A stretch of DNA of 50,283 nt from contig JAQBNK010000160.1 in the NCBI GenBank assembly GCA_028288595.1, forward strand, positions 1 to 50,283, in the 5' to 3' direction. Made by a program: the position numbers and the translations under genes. The notes under the pieces were generated by a model. The model was not told where the DNA came from, did no database searches, and saw only the letters and a list, made by a program, of their open reading frames with translations. Of the stretch, positions 42,469-50,283 are shown piece by piece. Source of the stretch: Chitinophagaceae bacterium (GTDB taxonomy: Bacteria; Bacteroidota; Bacteroidia; Chitinophagales; Chitinophagaceae). Numbering within the stretch: position 1 is the stretch's first letter; every line of letters begins with the position of its first letter.

Positions 42469-42915
42469 ATGAAAAAATATGCTGCATGGCTTAAAACAGC
42501 TGCTATCTTCCAGTTGATCGCCGCAATCATTCATGCGATCACACTTTTTGTTACACTACCGCCGAACAACGAGACTGAAAAGCAACTCTTCAACTTAATG
42601 GACACATACAAGTTTGATTTCGGTGCAGGCTTTCACCGGACAATGGGCGACCTGCTATTTGCATTGAGTGCCTGCTTTTGCCTGGTATGCTTATTGGGAA
42701 GTTTGCTCAACTTGTACCTGCTCCGGAAAAAACTAGAACCCGAAATTATGCAGGGAGTAATAACCATTAACCTGATTGTTTTTGGAATTCTGTTTGGATT
42801 AACAGCAGCATTTGCTTTTTTAATGCCTGTTATCTTATCGGGATTGATTTTTTTATTCTTAATCTTTTCAAGACTTACCGTTACCAAAACAATAAATAAC
42901 CAGGTACGGACATAA
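42469..42915 (+). CDS. small four-helix membrane protein, unknown function
   Basis: 148 residues with hydrophobic segments at about 10-29, 58-84, 99-118 and 120-136 (IFQLIAAIIHAITLFVTL, LLFALSACFCLVCLLGSLLN, VITINLIVFGILFGLTAAFA, PVILSGLIFLFLIFSRL). Between helices 1 and 2 is a periplasmic or cytoplasmic loop with charged residues. No catalytic or transport motif is visible and I do not identify a family beyond a generic DUF membrane protein. AT-rich upstream sequence with no clear ribosome site. It is divergent from xylB and convergent with the small lipoprotein gene. Confidence 0.7.
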   Translation: MKKYAAWLKTAAIFQLIAAIIHAITLFVTLPPNNETEKQLFNLMDTYKFDFGAGFHRTMGDLLFALSACFCLVCLLGSLLNLYLLRKKLEPEIMQGVITINLIVFGILFGLTAAFAFLMPVILSGLIFLFLIFSRLTVTKTINNQVRT

Positions 42916-43000
42916 AAAAATTGCGGTTAAGAGGTAGTTTGAAATATGGCCGGGACGAAATATTCTCAACTTTCTTCTTCCAAGTGTTTTCATAGCGGAG

Positions 43001-43027
43001 AAAAAAAAGACCCGGTCTCCCGGGCCT
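43001..43027 (-). terminator. intrinsic terminator of the small lipoprotein gene
   Basis: GGCCCGG / CCGGGTC, GC-rich stem with a 4-nt loop (GAGA), followed on the minus strand by TTTTTTTT, starting 7 bp after the stop. Confidence 0.85.
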
Positions 43028-43033
43028 GCCTGT

Positions 43034-43276
43034 CTATTTGTGTTTTGCAGTGTCTTTATGATTACGAATGGAGTCCTGGCGATCCAGTGCGTCTTTCTTT
43101 TTATCTGTCAGCGAGTCTATCTTATCTTCTTTTTTTTCGGCAGTAGAATCAATTATACTTTTTTGTTCTTTGGCAATAGAATCCAGTGAATCTTTTTTGT
43201 TGTCGACTGCGGAGTCGCCATTGTTGCAAGCTGCCAGCGAAGCGGCTAGTACGCCAATTAAAACTATCTTTTTCAT
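43034..43276 (-). CDS. small charged lipoprotein
   Basis: 80 residues from MKKIVLIGVLAASLAAC (lipobox LAAC); the longer frame to 43354 adds only an unlikely extension. The mature part is built of Asp/Lys/Ser-rich repeats (DNKKDSLDSIAKEQKSIIDS, TAEKKEDKIDSLTDKKKDAL) and is probably a short coiled coil at the membrane surface. I know no defined family; Bacteroidota genomes carry many such entericidin-like small lipoproteins. It has its own terminator. Confidence 0.7.
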   Translation of the reverse strand: MKKIVLIGVLAASLAACNNGDSAVDNKKDSLDSIAKEQKSIIDSTAEKKEDKIDSLTDKKKDALDRQDSIRNHKDTAKHK

Positions 43277-43413
43277 TTTATTATTTTTAGTGAAGAATAT
43301 AATATTAAATACCTTCTGGATATAAAAGGTAACCCAATCATGCAAATTTATCAATGGGCTTGGTAAATATCAAGCAAGAAATTCCCGCCCGGTCATAGAT
43401 AACTGCCCGCTCC

Positions 43414-43443
43414 TCGTAGTTATTACACTTGCCTTATCATTAA
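43414..43443. repeat. dispersed intergenic repeat TCGTAGTT..CTTATCATTAA, copy 1
   Basis: TCGTAGTTATTACACTTGCC followed by TTATCATTAA. Copy 2 at 44737-44767 shares about 24 of 30 positions, with one 1-bp indel. Both copies are preceded by (A)ATTTCCCGCC-like sequence. Confidence 0.5.
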
Positions 43444-43452
43444 CTATAAAAA

Positions 43453-43480
43453 AGAAGCAGGGTGGTTTCACCCTGCTTCT
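43453..43480 (-). terminator. intrinsic terminator of the YceI gene
   Basis: AGAAGCAGGGTG / CACCCTGCTTCT, 12-bp perfect stem with a 4-nt loop. On the minus strand it is followed by TTTTTTATAG. It lies 45 bp after the YceI stop. Confidence 0.85.
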
Positions 43481-43524
43481 ATGGCGACCAGATGAATGCG
43501 GTTCCATTTTCGATTTTTGTTTTA

Positions 43525-44073
43525 TCAGGCAGATACAGTTGCTGCTTGTTTTACTAATTGTATCTCTCCGTTAATTTTTACTTCTTCACCTAACATTAAT
43601 CCTCCTGTTTCTAACACACCATTGAAGTTCACACCCCAATCATTACGATTAATTTTACCTGTCACACCAAAACCCACTTTTTCTTGTCCCCATGCGTCTT
43701 TAACTTCTCCGTTAAACTCCACGTTTAGTTTAACAGGCTTTGTTATACCCTTTATCGTTAGGTCTCCATATAACGTAAACGAGTCGCTGTCTATCTTTTC
43801 TATGCTGGTTGATTTAAATGTCAGTTCTGGATGCTTCTCCACTTCAAAAAAATCAGAAGCACGTAGATGAATATCCCTTTGCTCATTATTGGTAGTGATA
43901 GAATTCATATCAGCACTTAGAGAAATTTGAGCCGTACTAAAATCTAGTCCCTCCGCTTCTGCCTCTACATTAAAGGTTTTAAATGTACCTGATACATTTG
44001 TTATCATCAGGTGTTTAATTTTAAATCCTAATTCGCTGTGTGCCGGATCAAGTGCCCATTTTGTTCTTGCCAT
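43525..44073 (-). CDS. YceI-family protein
   Basis: A 182-residue lipocalin-like protein without a signal peptide. MARTKWALDPAHSELGFKIK, HLMITNVSGTFKTFNVEAEA, then LTFKSTSIEKIDSD, YGDLTIKGITKPVKLNVEFN and WGVNFNGVLETGGLMLGEEV are the family's conserved blocks. YceI proteins bind polyisoprenoid-like lipids or amphiphiles. The gene is divergent from an HxlR-type regulator, and its promoter region (TAATTTTG -7 box at 44106-44113) overlaps inverted repeats that could be the operator, as in many HxlR-controlled pairs. Its own terminator is downstream. Confidence 0.92.
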   Translation of the reverse strand: MARTKWALDPAHSELGFKIKHLMITNVSGTFKTFNVEAEAEGLDFSTAQISLSADMNSITTNNEQRDIHLRASDFFEVEKHPELTFKSTSIEKIDSDSFTLYGDLTIKGITKPVKLNVEFNGEVKDAWGQEKVGFGVTGKINRNDWGVNFNGVLETGGLMLGEEVKINGEIQLVKQAATVSA

Positions 44074-44105
44074 AATTATTTTTTTATTTGATTAAATAGA
44101 GATCA

Positions 44106-44176
44106 CAAAATTATCTATATTTACTTACAAATAGTTAGTACTATACTAAAGGTAAGTAGTTACCTTTTGGTTACTA
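44106..44176. promoter_or_regulatory. divergent YceI/HxlR promoter region with candidate operators
   Basis: Minus-strand TAATTTTG (44106-44113) fits the YceI -7 box. Between the starts are inverted pairs: ACTTAC (44123-44128) with GTAAGT (44152-44157), the palindrome TAGTACTA (44136-44143), and TAGTTACC (44157-44164) with GGTTACTA (44169-44176, one mismatch). Such dyads are the kind bound by HxlR dimers. Confidence 0.4.
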
Positions 44177-44189
44177 TTCATATAAAGAC

Positions 44190-44585
44190 ATGTCTAAAAT
44201 GAAAATCAATAATGAGCTTACATCTGAAACGGGGTGCAAGGCAAGGCTTAACGCTATTGCAGATGCACTTTATGTTATTGGCGGTAAATGGAAATTGCGG
44301 ATAATCGTTGCATTGATGCATGGTAATAAACGGTTCAATGAGCTTCAGCGCACGGTAGAAGGAATTTCTGCAAAAGTGCTTTCAACTGAATTAAAAGAAT
44401 TAGAGCTTAACGGCTTTGTTAGCCGGAATGTATTTACAGGTACGCCTGTAGTCGTGGAATATGAATTGTCTGAATACGCCGGAACTTTGCAGGGAATATT
44501 GCAGTCATTAAGTGAGTGGGGAGCAATGCACAGAGAAAATGTGAAGAAAAGCATGAAAAAGAAAAAAGCAGTTGACGCTTCGTAA
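44190..44585 (+). CDS. HxlR-family winged-helix regulator
   Basis: 131 residues with the HxlR DNA-binding domain: ALYVIGGKWKLRIIVALMHG, KRFNELQRTVEGISAKVLST and LKELELNGFVSRNVFTGTPV, then EYELSEYAGTLQGIL. The N-terminal Cys16 (TGCKARL) is at the position where redox- or quinone-sensing members (YodB/HypR-like) carry their conserved Cys, so sensing of electrophiles is possible. Start at MSKMKINN, with another Met three codons in. Divergent from yceI and most likely its regulator. Confidence 0.92.
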   Translation: MSKMKINNELTSETGCKARLNAIADALYVIGGKWKLRIIVALMHGNKRFNELQRTVEGISAKVLSTELKELELNGFVSRNVFTGTPVVVEYELSEYAGTLQGILQSLSEWGAMHRENVKKSMKKKKAVDAS

Positions 44586-44736
44586 AACAGATGCAGTTAG
44601 TCCGGAAATATCCATCGAAAATATTACGGATAAAAAAGCAGGACCAAAGAATTAACTGCGTTATATGGCAACACTTTGCTCATTCAAAAACAGGCGAAAT
44701 AACATGCAGCATGCCAGCAAAAAATTTCCCGCCGCG

Positions 44737-44767
44737 TCGTAGTTTATTATAATAACCTTATCATTAA
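44737..44767. repeat. dispersed intergenic repeat TCGTAGTT..CTTATCATTAA, copy 2
   Basis: TCGTAGTTTATTATAATAAC followed by CTTATCATTAA, lying at the 3' end of the esterase gene. See copy 1 at 43414-43443. Confidence 0.5.
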
Positions 44768-44768
44768 A

Positions 44769-46154
44769 TCACCGGACTTCAACACTAAAAGGAACAACAG
44801 GCAAACCTTCTTTGCTGAATACATTAGGCATTGAAACCACACCGAATCCGAAACGAACTGCTTTCGGATTCGCCACATCATTACTCCATACCACCGCAGT
44901 ATGCCCCTCCAGTTTTGCATTCGCAGGAACAAATCTTCCATCGGCGCCTGCAATATAAAACTCACGCGGCTCACCATCTTTTGCAATTAACCCATTTGAT
45001 GCATTGCTGAAATCAATCCTGATCTTATTTCCTTCCATGCGCATGTTTTTATATTCCGGGCTTTTGTATATCAATCCTGTTTTACCATAAGTTTCTGCCA
45101 ATGCATAATTAGCCAGTCGCATTGCCACTTCTTTTTTAAGTTTGGGATGAATGTCGTTTATTTTATCAACAAGATCCGTCGTAACTACCATCCCTGTTTT
45201 TGAAAGATGTGTCGCGAGTCTTTGTTGTTCCCTTAGAGTGGACGCTGCAACCTGGTCGCCATAACCTGCGAAAGGCGCTATCTGCACAAAATAAAAAGGC
45301 AGTTCTTTATGCCATGCAGTTCTCCATGCGCTGATCATTGATGTAAATAGTGATTGATAAGTCGCGGCTGTTCCTACATTGGCTTCTCCCTGGTACCAGA
45401 TAGCGCCGGCAATATTATAGTTAGTAACCGGGTAGATCATTCCATTGTAAGTGGCTGCAATTTCCACGGGCCAGCCCTTTGCAGGATTAAGACGCTTAGC
45501 TGCTGAGGATAAAGCAGTATCACTCATAACAATTTCACGCGGCGTCCAGGCTTCTGCAGGTGTTCCGCCCCAGCTTGAATTGATCAATCCTACGGGCACA
45601 TTCAATTCATCCTGCAATTTCTTTCCAAAGAAATATCCTATCGCACTAAAAGTTTTCATTGAATTAGAATCACACACCACCCACGAGGCTTTCACATCGT
45701 CCTGCGGGTATTCAGAAGTTGTTCTGGGTATGTGAAAGAAACGAATGCCCGTGTTGGCAGCTTTCTTTACATCCTCACTATAAGGCAGTCCCCAGTTCAC
45801 ACTCATTTCCATATTACTCTGGCCACTGCATATCCAAACCTCTCCTATCATCACATCTTCCAATTCGATTTTATTATATCCGCTGATAAAAAGTTTATAC
45901 GGGCCTCCCGCAATTGGTGTTTGAATGTCGATGCTCCATTTAGCGCCGGAGCTTCCTGTTGTCCTGTACGTTGTAGTATCCCAACTACTTTTTACGATTA
46001 TCTTTTCACCCGGTTCACTCCACCCCCATATTTTTACTTTAGCCTGTTGTTGCAATACCATATGACTTCCTATAATTGCTGGCAAACGAACATTACTATA
46101 TGCCGGTGCAAGAATGATCAAAATAAAAAAGCACAAAACAATATTGCGTTTCAT
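44769..46154 (-). CDS. sialate O-acetylesterase-type (SASA) carbohydrate esterase
   Basis: About 461 residues from MKRNIVLCFFILIILAPAYS (signal peptide); the open frame begins four codons earlier. Motifs of the SASA family: VRLPAIIGSHMVLQQQAKVK at the start, nucleophile Ser113 in WICSGQSNMEMSV, SSWGGTPAEAW, IWYQGEANVG and the Asp/His pair in DLVDKINDIHPKL. The enzyme removes acetyl groups from sugars; in genomes like this one it usually acts on acetylated plant or host glycans. Downstream of the GH9 gene with about 40 bp between, the same strand, so probably one operon. Confidence 0.9.
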   Translation of the reverse strand: MKRNIVLCFFILIILAPAYSNVRLPAIIGSHMVLQQQAKVKIWGWSEPGEKIIVKSSWDTTTYRTTGSSGAKWSIDIQTPIAGGPYKLFISGYNKIELEDVMIGEVWICSGQSNMEMSVNWGLPYSEDVKKAANTGIRFFHIPRTTSEYPQDDVKASWVVCDSNSMKTFSAIGYFFGKKLQDELNVPVGLINSSWGGTPAEAWTPREIVMSDTALSSAAKRLNPAKGWPVEIAATYNGMIYPVTNYNIAGAIWYQGEANVGTAATYQSLFTSMISAWRTAWHKELPFYFVQIAPFAGYGDQVAASTLREQQRLATHLSKTGMVVTTDLVDKINDIHPKLKKEVAMRLANYALAETYGKTGLIYKSPEYKNMRMEGNKIRIDFSNASNGLIAKDGEPREFYIAGADGRFVPANAKLEGHTAVVWSNDVANPKAVRFGFGVVSMPNVFSKEGLPVVPFSVEVR

Positions 46155-46196
46155 AAGCTTTATCATTAGTGGTTAAGAAAGATCAACAAACTTCTT

Positions 46197-47948
46197 CTAT
46201 TTTCGATTTACAAACAATGCTTCGATGGCGTTTAATAAATACACTGCAGGTGCGTTCCAGTTGATAGCGATCTCGTTAGACGCATAGGCACAATCATCAT
46301 CAGTGTACGCTGTCTCTGTCTCTTTGTATTTATAAAAACATTTATCCTGCATGCCTGGATTGGGGCCTCCTGCGAGCAATCCCGGAACGGGTTCCAGTAT
46401 ACCATCTGCAACAGAAGGACGGTGATGCGGATGCATGGGTGACTGGCTTCCATATCCTGTAATAAAACAATAACCGGTTGCATTTCTTCCCAATAAATAA
46501 TCAGCATTGGTTACTGCACCGGCCAGGTATTTGTTTTGTTTTGAAATGAAATAAGCATTGATGAGTAAAATTCCCTGGTTAGCTGCTACCGCATTGCTTC
46601 CCCAAACAAAATCTTTTGCTGACTGACCCATTACTGTAGCAAAAGCATTTGCTCCAACATGATTAAGGAAATCATCAGCTTTGTGAATGATAGTATCTTT
46701 TGCAGCATGAATTAATTCGTGACTATAGGAAGGCAACTGTTTTTCGTTTCTTATAAGCGTGTAATAGGCCAGCATACCTACATTTCCCCAGGAAGGCAGC
46801 ATTGCCCTGTCCTTCATTCTTTGTTCTGTAACTGCAAAATAAATTTTATTCTGAGTGGTTGTAAAAAGTTCTGTTGCCGCCCACAACCATTCGTCATTCA
46901 GCATACGATCGCCATATTCTCCTGTCGTAATATCAGTATTGTATTTTGGATTGATGACTGCCTGGCTATAAATAACAGACGGATTTTTTTGCGACCACTG
47001 CCATGCTTTTTCAGCCGCCGCGATACAGCTGTCAGAGAATCCCGGTAACTGATTTTTAAAACGCTTTGCAATTCTTGCTGCCTGTGCCATTACCGCTGCA
47101 AAGTCTAATGCCGCCGCGGTACTTTTCTGCACAACATATCTTGGTGATTTAGTTACACCCGGCATTACCATTCCATCGAATGCGGCATTCGTGCATTTGT
47201 GATATACGCCGCCATCATTAGGATCCTGCATACTGAGCATCCACCTTAAATTATAGAAAGCTTCATTCAAAATATCAGGGATTGCATCTTTGCTCTCCGG
47301 AATGTTTGTATGAAGTGAATTATAGTAAGCCGGGAACTCTTCATAGGCAGATAATAATGTACCCATAGTAATACCTGAATTCACAACGTATTTATTATAA
47401 TCGCCTGCATCGTACCACCCACCCGGTGTAGAAATAATAGTTCCCGTGGGTCTTTGCGAAGAAGCTGCCGATGCATGTACTAATACATTGGTATCAGGAT
47501 GACCTGCGGGCCTGCTCCACTTACCTGCATACGCAGGCTGCAGCGGCATATCAGAACGGATAAAATAAAATGCTTTTAAAACACCTGTTGCTGCATCGTG
47601 ATATGCATGCTCCTTTATTACAAACGAAAACGATTCACCTGAACCGGGAACAACAACATAAAAATTTCCTGTTTTTTTCAGTGAAGAAAAATCCGCGATC
47701 CTTGTAATGAGTGAAGAATACGCTGAGTGTTTTGGGGGTGCGAGTTCACCTTTGTAAACAGTATCACGGTTTCCTTTTTTTATGATATAAAAATGATCGG
47801 AGGCTGTATTACCTGTAACGACTGCAAGCTTTGAAGCCGAAGGATAAAAACCAACCTGGTTCAACATTATTTTTCTGTCATCCTGTGCAACTGCAAAAGA
47901 CGAAGTAAATAAAACCAGGTAAATAAAAACGATCCGGGTGCTTATCAT
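46197..47948 (-). CDS. glycoside hydrolase family 9 glycanase with N-terminal CelD-type Ig domain
   Basis: About 583 residues from MISTRIVFIYLVLFTSSFAV (signal peptide; the frame opens 6 codons earlier). The N-terminal domain KIMLNQVGFYPSASKLAVVT, with SFSFVIKEHAYHD, is the CelD_N Ig-like domain. The GH9 catalytic domain starts near 125 and has GGWYDAGDYNKYVVNSG with its nucleophile-water Asp pair at about 178-182, HPHHRPSVADGILEPVPGLL, and the acid Glu in YASNEIAINWNAPAVYLLNA near 558. It is an exported endo- or exo-glucanase acting on beta-glucans. No T9SS tail. Forms an operon with the esterase. Confidence 0.93.
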   Translation of the reverse strand: MISTRIVFIYLVLFTSSFAVAQDDRKIMLNQVGFYPSASKLAVVTGNTASDHFYIIKKGNRDTVYKGELAPPKHSAYSSLITRIADFSSLKKTGNFYVVVPGSGESFSFVIKEHAYHDAATGVLKAFYFIRSDMPLQPAYAGKWSRPAGHPDTNVLVHASAASSQRPTGTIISTPGGWYDAGDYNKYVVNSGITMGTLLSAYEEFPAYYNSLHTNIPESKDAIPDILNEAFYNLRWMLSMQDPNDGGVYHKCTNAAFDGMVMPGVTKSPRYVVQKSTAAALDFAAVMAQAARIAKRFKNQLPGFSDSCIAAAEKAWQWSQKNPSVIYSQAVINPKYNTDITTGEYGDRMLNDEWLWAATELFTTTQNKIYFAVTEQRMKDRAMLPSWGNVGMLAYYTLIRNEKQLPSYSHELIHAAKDTIIHKADDFLNHVGANAFATVMGQSAKDFVWGSNAVAANQGILLINAYFISKQNKYLAGAVTNADYLLGRNATGYCFITGYGSQSPMHPHHRPSVADGILEPVPGLLAGGPNPGMQDKCFYKYKETETAYTDDDCAYASNEIAINWNAPAVYLLNAIEALFVNRK

Positions 47949-47966
47949 AAAGCGTTTATAATACAT

Positions 47967-48274
47967 TTAGTTTTTTTGTAGGAGATTCAGCAACTGCCTG
48001 TCCCGATTATAACCGTTCCATTCTTCAATCATCAATAACTCCTTTCATAAAGCAAAACTTTCCACTAACACCTGGCGACCCAGTTTCAGATGACCCTCGT
48101 CCCTGCAATGACCCGTTGAAAAAAATAAAAATCTGTAAGTGACTGACTTTATACCTGTTTTTTATTTTTAAACGTAAGAGTACACCTAAATTGAAGGCAC
48201 TCATCCTGGTAAACCTGTTACGGGCCTAAAATTACAGGCTTGCTGCTTGAAAATATTGCTTATTTTGATAGTAA
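47967..48274. other. about 310-bp gap between divergent genes
   Basis: Promoter region of the GH9 operon (-) and the exported hypothetical (+). No repeat, RNA or operator recognised. Confidence 0.5.
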
Positions 48275-48964
48275 ATGATGAAAATGAAATCAGTTCTATT
48301 ACTTGTTTTTAGCCTTTTTCTTTCTGCTTCTTTATTTGCCCAACTCTTTGAAAGTGGAAATACAGGAGAAGCTATTCTAAGATTAACCAAAAGCTCTGGT
48401 GGTCTTCCTAAAAATATGAATAATGTTCCTGGTTCTTTTTTACCCGAGTTCATTTGTACTGCTTCATTAAAAACGACTGACGGTGCAGTATTTAAATCTG
48501 TTAACGGGCATATAGATCTTATCTCAAATAATTTTATTATTACGACTAAAGAAGAAGATTATGTCTGCACCTTACCGGTTTTACAAATCGTTTTTGATAG
48601 TTGTGATGCAAAATTGCAGGGTGCAGTATTTGAAAGTGGTTACCCGGCTATTTACCAGCAAACCAGCAAAAGTTTTTATCGGGTACTTGCAGCAGGCAAG
48701 GCCACCTTACTAAAATATTATTCGTTTACTCCGCCAGATGCAAATAAAGGTGGATACGCTATCGTCTCCGGTAACAACCCGCTTATTGAAGAATATTACC
48801 TGTACACGGACTGGCATATGTATAAGCTGGACAAAAGCAAGAGCAAACTAACAGAAATATTTACTTCCCCTGCGGTAAAAGAATATATGACCACCCAAAA
48901 GCTTAAGCTAAGAAACGAAGAAGACGCTATTAAACTTGTCGCCTACTATAATTCACTTCAGTAA
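48275..48964 (+). CDS. exported hypothetical protein
   Basis: 229 residues (MMKMKSVLLLVFSLFLSASL, signal peptide; the start could be any of the three close Mets). The mature part has FESGNTGEAILRLTKSSGGL, then TDGAVFKSVNGHIDLISNNF, YVCTLPVLQIVFDSCDAKLQ (two cysteines that may pair) and KSFYRVLAAGKATLLKYYSF. The last 60 residues (EEYYLYTDWHMYKLDKSKSK, LTEIFTSPAVKEYMTTQKLK) are helical and charged. The pattern is of a beta-rich surface-layer or plasmid-type protein of Bacteroidota; I recognise no named family. Confidence 0.65.
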   Translation: MMKMKSVLLLVFSLFLSASLFAQLFESGNTGEAILRLTKSSGGLPKNMNNVPGSFLPEFICTASLKTTDGAVFKSVNGHIDLISNNFIITTKEEDYVCTLPVLQIVFDSCDAKLQGAVFESGYPAIYQQTSKSFYRVLAAGKATLLKYYSFTPPDANKGGYAIVSGNNPLIEEYYLYTDWHMYKLDKSKSKLTEIFTSPAVKEYMTTQKLKLRNEEDAIKLVAYYNSLQ

Positions 48965-48979
48965 AAAAATAAAACGTCA

Positions 48980-50283
48980 CTAATCCACACCACCTTTCCG
49001 CGTCGCTTTTGTTGGAACCGGCCATGTTTGTGGTTGTCCTGTTCGCGGACTAAGCGGCAGTACACTTTTTTCCCTGGAAGTGTGTTGCGGGTCTTCACTG
49101 GCCATATAAGCTAAGATGGCAGTTAAAATCACATTACTTCTAAGATCATCGAAAACAATCTTATCATAAGTATCCCTGTTGGTGTGCCATGTGTAAGAGC
49201 CGTAAAGCCAACTGGTAGAACTTAAAGAAAATGCTGGTGCACCGGCCGCCAGGAATGAAGCGAAGTCAGAACCACCACCGCCCGGTGTTCCCGGAAAACT
49301 AGTTTGTATCTGAGCTTTAATATCTGAAGGCACTTTAGATAACCACCTGCCTATATATTCATATGAATGCAGAAAACCCTGGCCTGATATATTCACCACT
49401 CTGCCCGTTCCATTATCCTGGTTAAATACAGCCTGGATATTCTGAACGATCTCGGGATGATCTTCAACAAAAGCTCTTGAACCATTTAAACCTTCTTCCT
49501 CGCTACCCCAGTGGCCAACCAAAATTGTTCTTTTAGGATTAGGCAATATCTTCTTTAGTATTCGCATCGCTTCCATCATAGTTAATGTTCCTGTTCCGTT
49601 ATCGGTAGCGCCGGATGCAGCATCCCAGGAATCGAAGTGAGCAGACAGTATTACATATTCATCGGGCTTCTCGGTACCTTTTATTTCCGCTATGGTATTA
49701 AAAGTGGGAACCATTCCGAGTTCTTTTGATTCGGCCAATACACTGATCTTGGGATGATCACCAGATTCTACAAGGCGGTATAAAAGTCCGTAGTCTTCCA
49801 GGCTGATATCTACAGTCGGAATCTTTTTTGTGTTCGCACTAAAAACTTTATTTACGCCAAAACCATTCGACCAGTTGCATGTTACAATGCCTGCAGCTGC
49901 GGCATTTTCAAGAACTGCGGCCAGGGTTTTGCTCGTATAACCGGTGTTACTGATTCTCTTGCGCCACGCTTCTGTTTGGTCAGTGCGTTCTTTTTTCATT
50001 TTGTCGAAAGATTCTTTCGTTGCAAATTCCTGCCAGTTATAATCAGGTCTGCCTGTGGGCTGGTTCATAGAGATCATTACAAACTTTCCTTTCACTGCAG
50101 GAAGCCATTTTTGAAATGAAATGGAGTCGGGCGTATCCCCCAAAATGATCAGCTCTGCTACTACAGGTTTCCCATTAGTTGACGGGTTCCATGCAAGTTG
50201 AGTTCCTTCAAGCGATCTTACACGGGGATAAACCATATCGATGTGAGAGATGCCTCTTTCCCATCCTCTCCATTGTCCCCATT
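48980..50283 (-). CDS. M28-family metallopeptidase (partial, continues past the right edge)
   Basis: 434 codons open to the window edge; the Met at about 50236 is internal, since WGQWRGWERGISHID precedes it in frame. A PA-type insert covers about 30-190 (NGKPVVAELIILGDTPDSIS, AAAAGIVTCNWSNGFGVNKV). The zinc sites are in ILSAHFDSWDAASGATDNGT, then HWGSEEEGLNGSRAFVED and FNQDNGTGRVV; the last ligand is in YTWHTNRDTYDKI. This is the M28 aminopeptidase/carboxypeptidase Q type with two zinc ions. Usually exported in Bacteroidota; the signal peptide is outside the window. Tail-to-tail with the hypothetical gene, 15 bp apart. Confidence 0.9.
   Translation of the reverse strand, partial: WGQWRGWERGISHIDMVYPRVRSLEGTQLAWNPSTNGKPVVAELIILGDTPDSISFQKWLPAVKGKFVMISMNQPTGRPDYNWQEFATKESFDKMKKERTDQTEAWRKRISNTGYTSKTLAAVLENAAAAGIVTCNWSNGFGVNKVFSANTKKIPTVDISLEDYGLLYRLVESGDHPKISVLAESKELGMVPTFNTIAEIKGTEKPDEYVILSAHFDSWDAASGATDNGTGTLTMMEAMRILKKILPNPKRTILVGHWGSEEEGLNGSRAFVEDHPEIVQNIQAVFNQDNGTGRVVNISGQGFLHSYEYIGRWLSKVPSDIKAQIQTSFPGTPGGGGSDFASFLAAGAPAFSLSSTSWLYGSYTWHTNRDTYDKIVFDDLRSNVILTAILAYMASEDPQHTSREKSVLPLSPRTGQPQTWPVPTKATRKGGVD

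Noticed and set aside
45732-46169. 145-codon plus-strand frame
   Set aside because: Antisense shadow of the esterase gene; composition (many Cys/His/Tyr) is not protein-like.

Overview
The window is chromosomal DNA of a member of the Bacteroidota, most likely a Chitinophagaceae-type soil or water bacterium (the family is an inference). Evidence: a 285-residue primary sigma factor without region 1.1; promoters of the TTTG / TAnnTTTG type in front of tRNA-Ser and the DUF3276 gene; a SusC/SusD pair with a DUF1735 lipoprotein; a type IX secretion C-terminal domain; DUF4249, DUF3276, DUF4136 and DUF6624 proteins; AT-rich intergenic DNA; few Shine-Dalgarno sites.

Layout. 0-8.5 kb is housekeeping: 5' part of trxB (-), an orphan DUF4249 lipoprotein (-), primary sigma factor (-), threonine aldolase and glucose-6-phosphate isomerase (+), a secreted metalloprotease with T9SS signal (-), and a DUF3276/PUR-type nucleic-acid-binding protein (-). 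8.5-13.6 kb holds an ABC exporter, tRNA-Ser(UGA), a PAS histidine kinase and three decayed genes: a GH29 fucosidase tail, the 3' end of an RND-type outer-membrane factor, and a receiver-only response regulator with two single-base insertions. 13.6-17.5 kb is an envelope-signalling group: DUF4136 lipoprotein, OmpR-type kinase/regulator pair, divergent PepSY-like secreted protein, small ion channel. 18-23.7 kb is a SusC-SusD-DUF1735 uptake operon (-). 24.4-37.6 kb contains two beta-lactamase-fold serine hydrolases (one has lost all three catalytic motifs), a patatin, a LytS/LytTR two-component system, a DUF6624 protein, a TonB-dependent receptor and an M61-PDZ-NTF2-like peptidase. 37.9-44.6 kb contains an AraC regulator, a truncated thioredoxin-fold gene, a TraB-like secreted protein, xylulokinase, small membrane and lipoproteins, and a divergent YceI/HxlR pair. 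44.7-50.3 kb has a sialate O-acetylesterase plus GH9 glycanase operon (plant-polysaccharide breakdown, consistent with the xylulokinase), a secreted hypothetical and the 3' part of an M28 peptidase running off the window.

I found no CRISPR array, intact transposon, prophage or obvious defence system. The signals not explained by the genes are: (1) intergenic elements built of short words repeated in inverted orientation (about 465, 1430, 5450, 10400 and 42140), including a 27-bp perfect inverted repeat overlapping the pgi stop; (2) a second dispersed repeat, two copies 1.3 kb apart near 43.4 and 44.7 kb; (3) a catalytically dead serine hydrolase; (4) several gene remnants; (5) a shared promoter motif that could define the regulon of the OmpR-type regulator.
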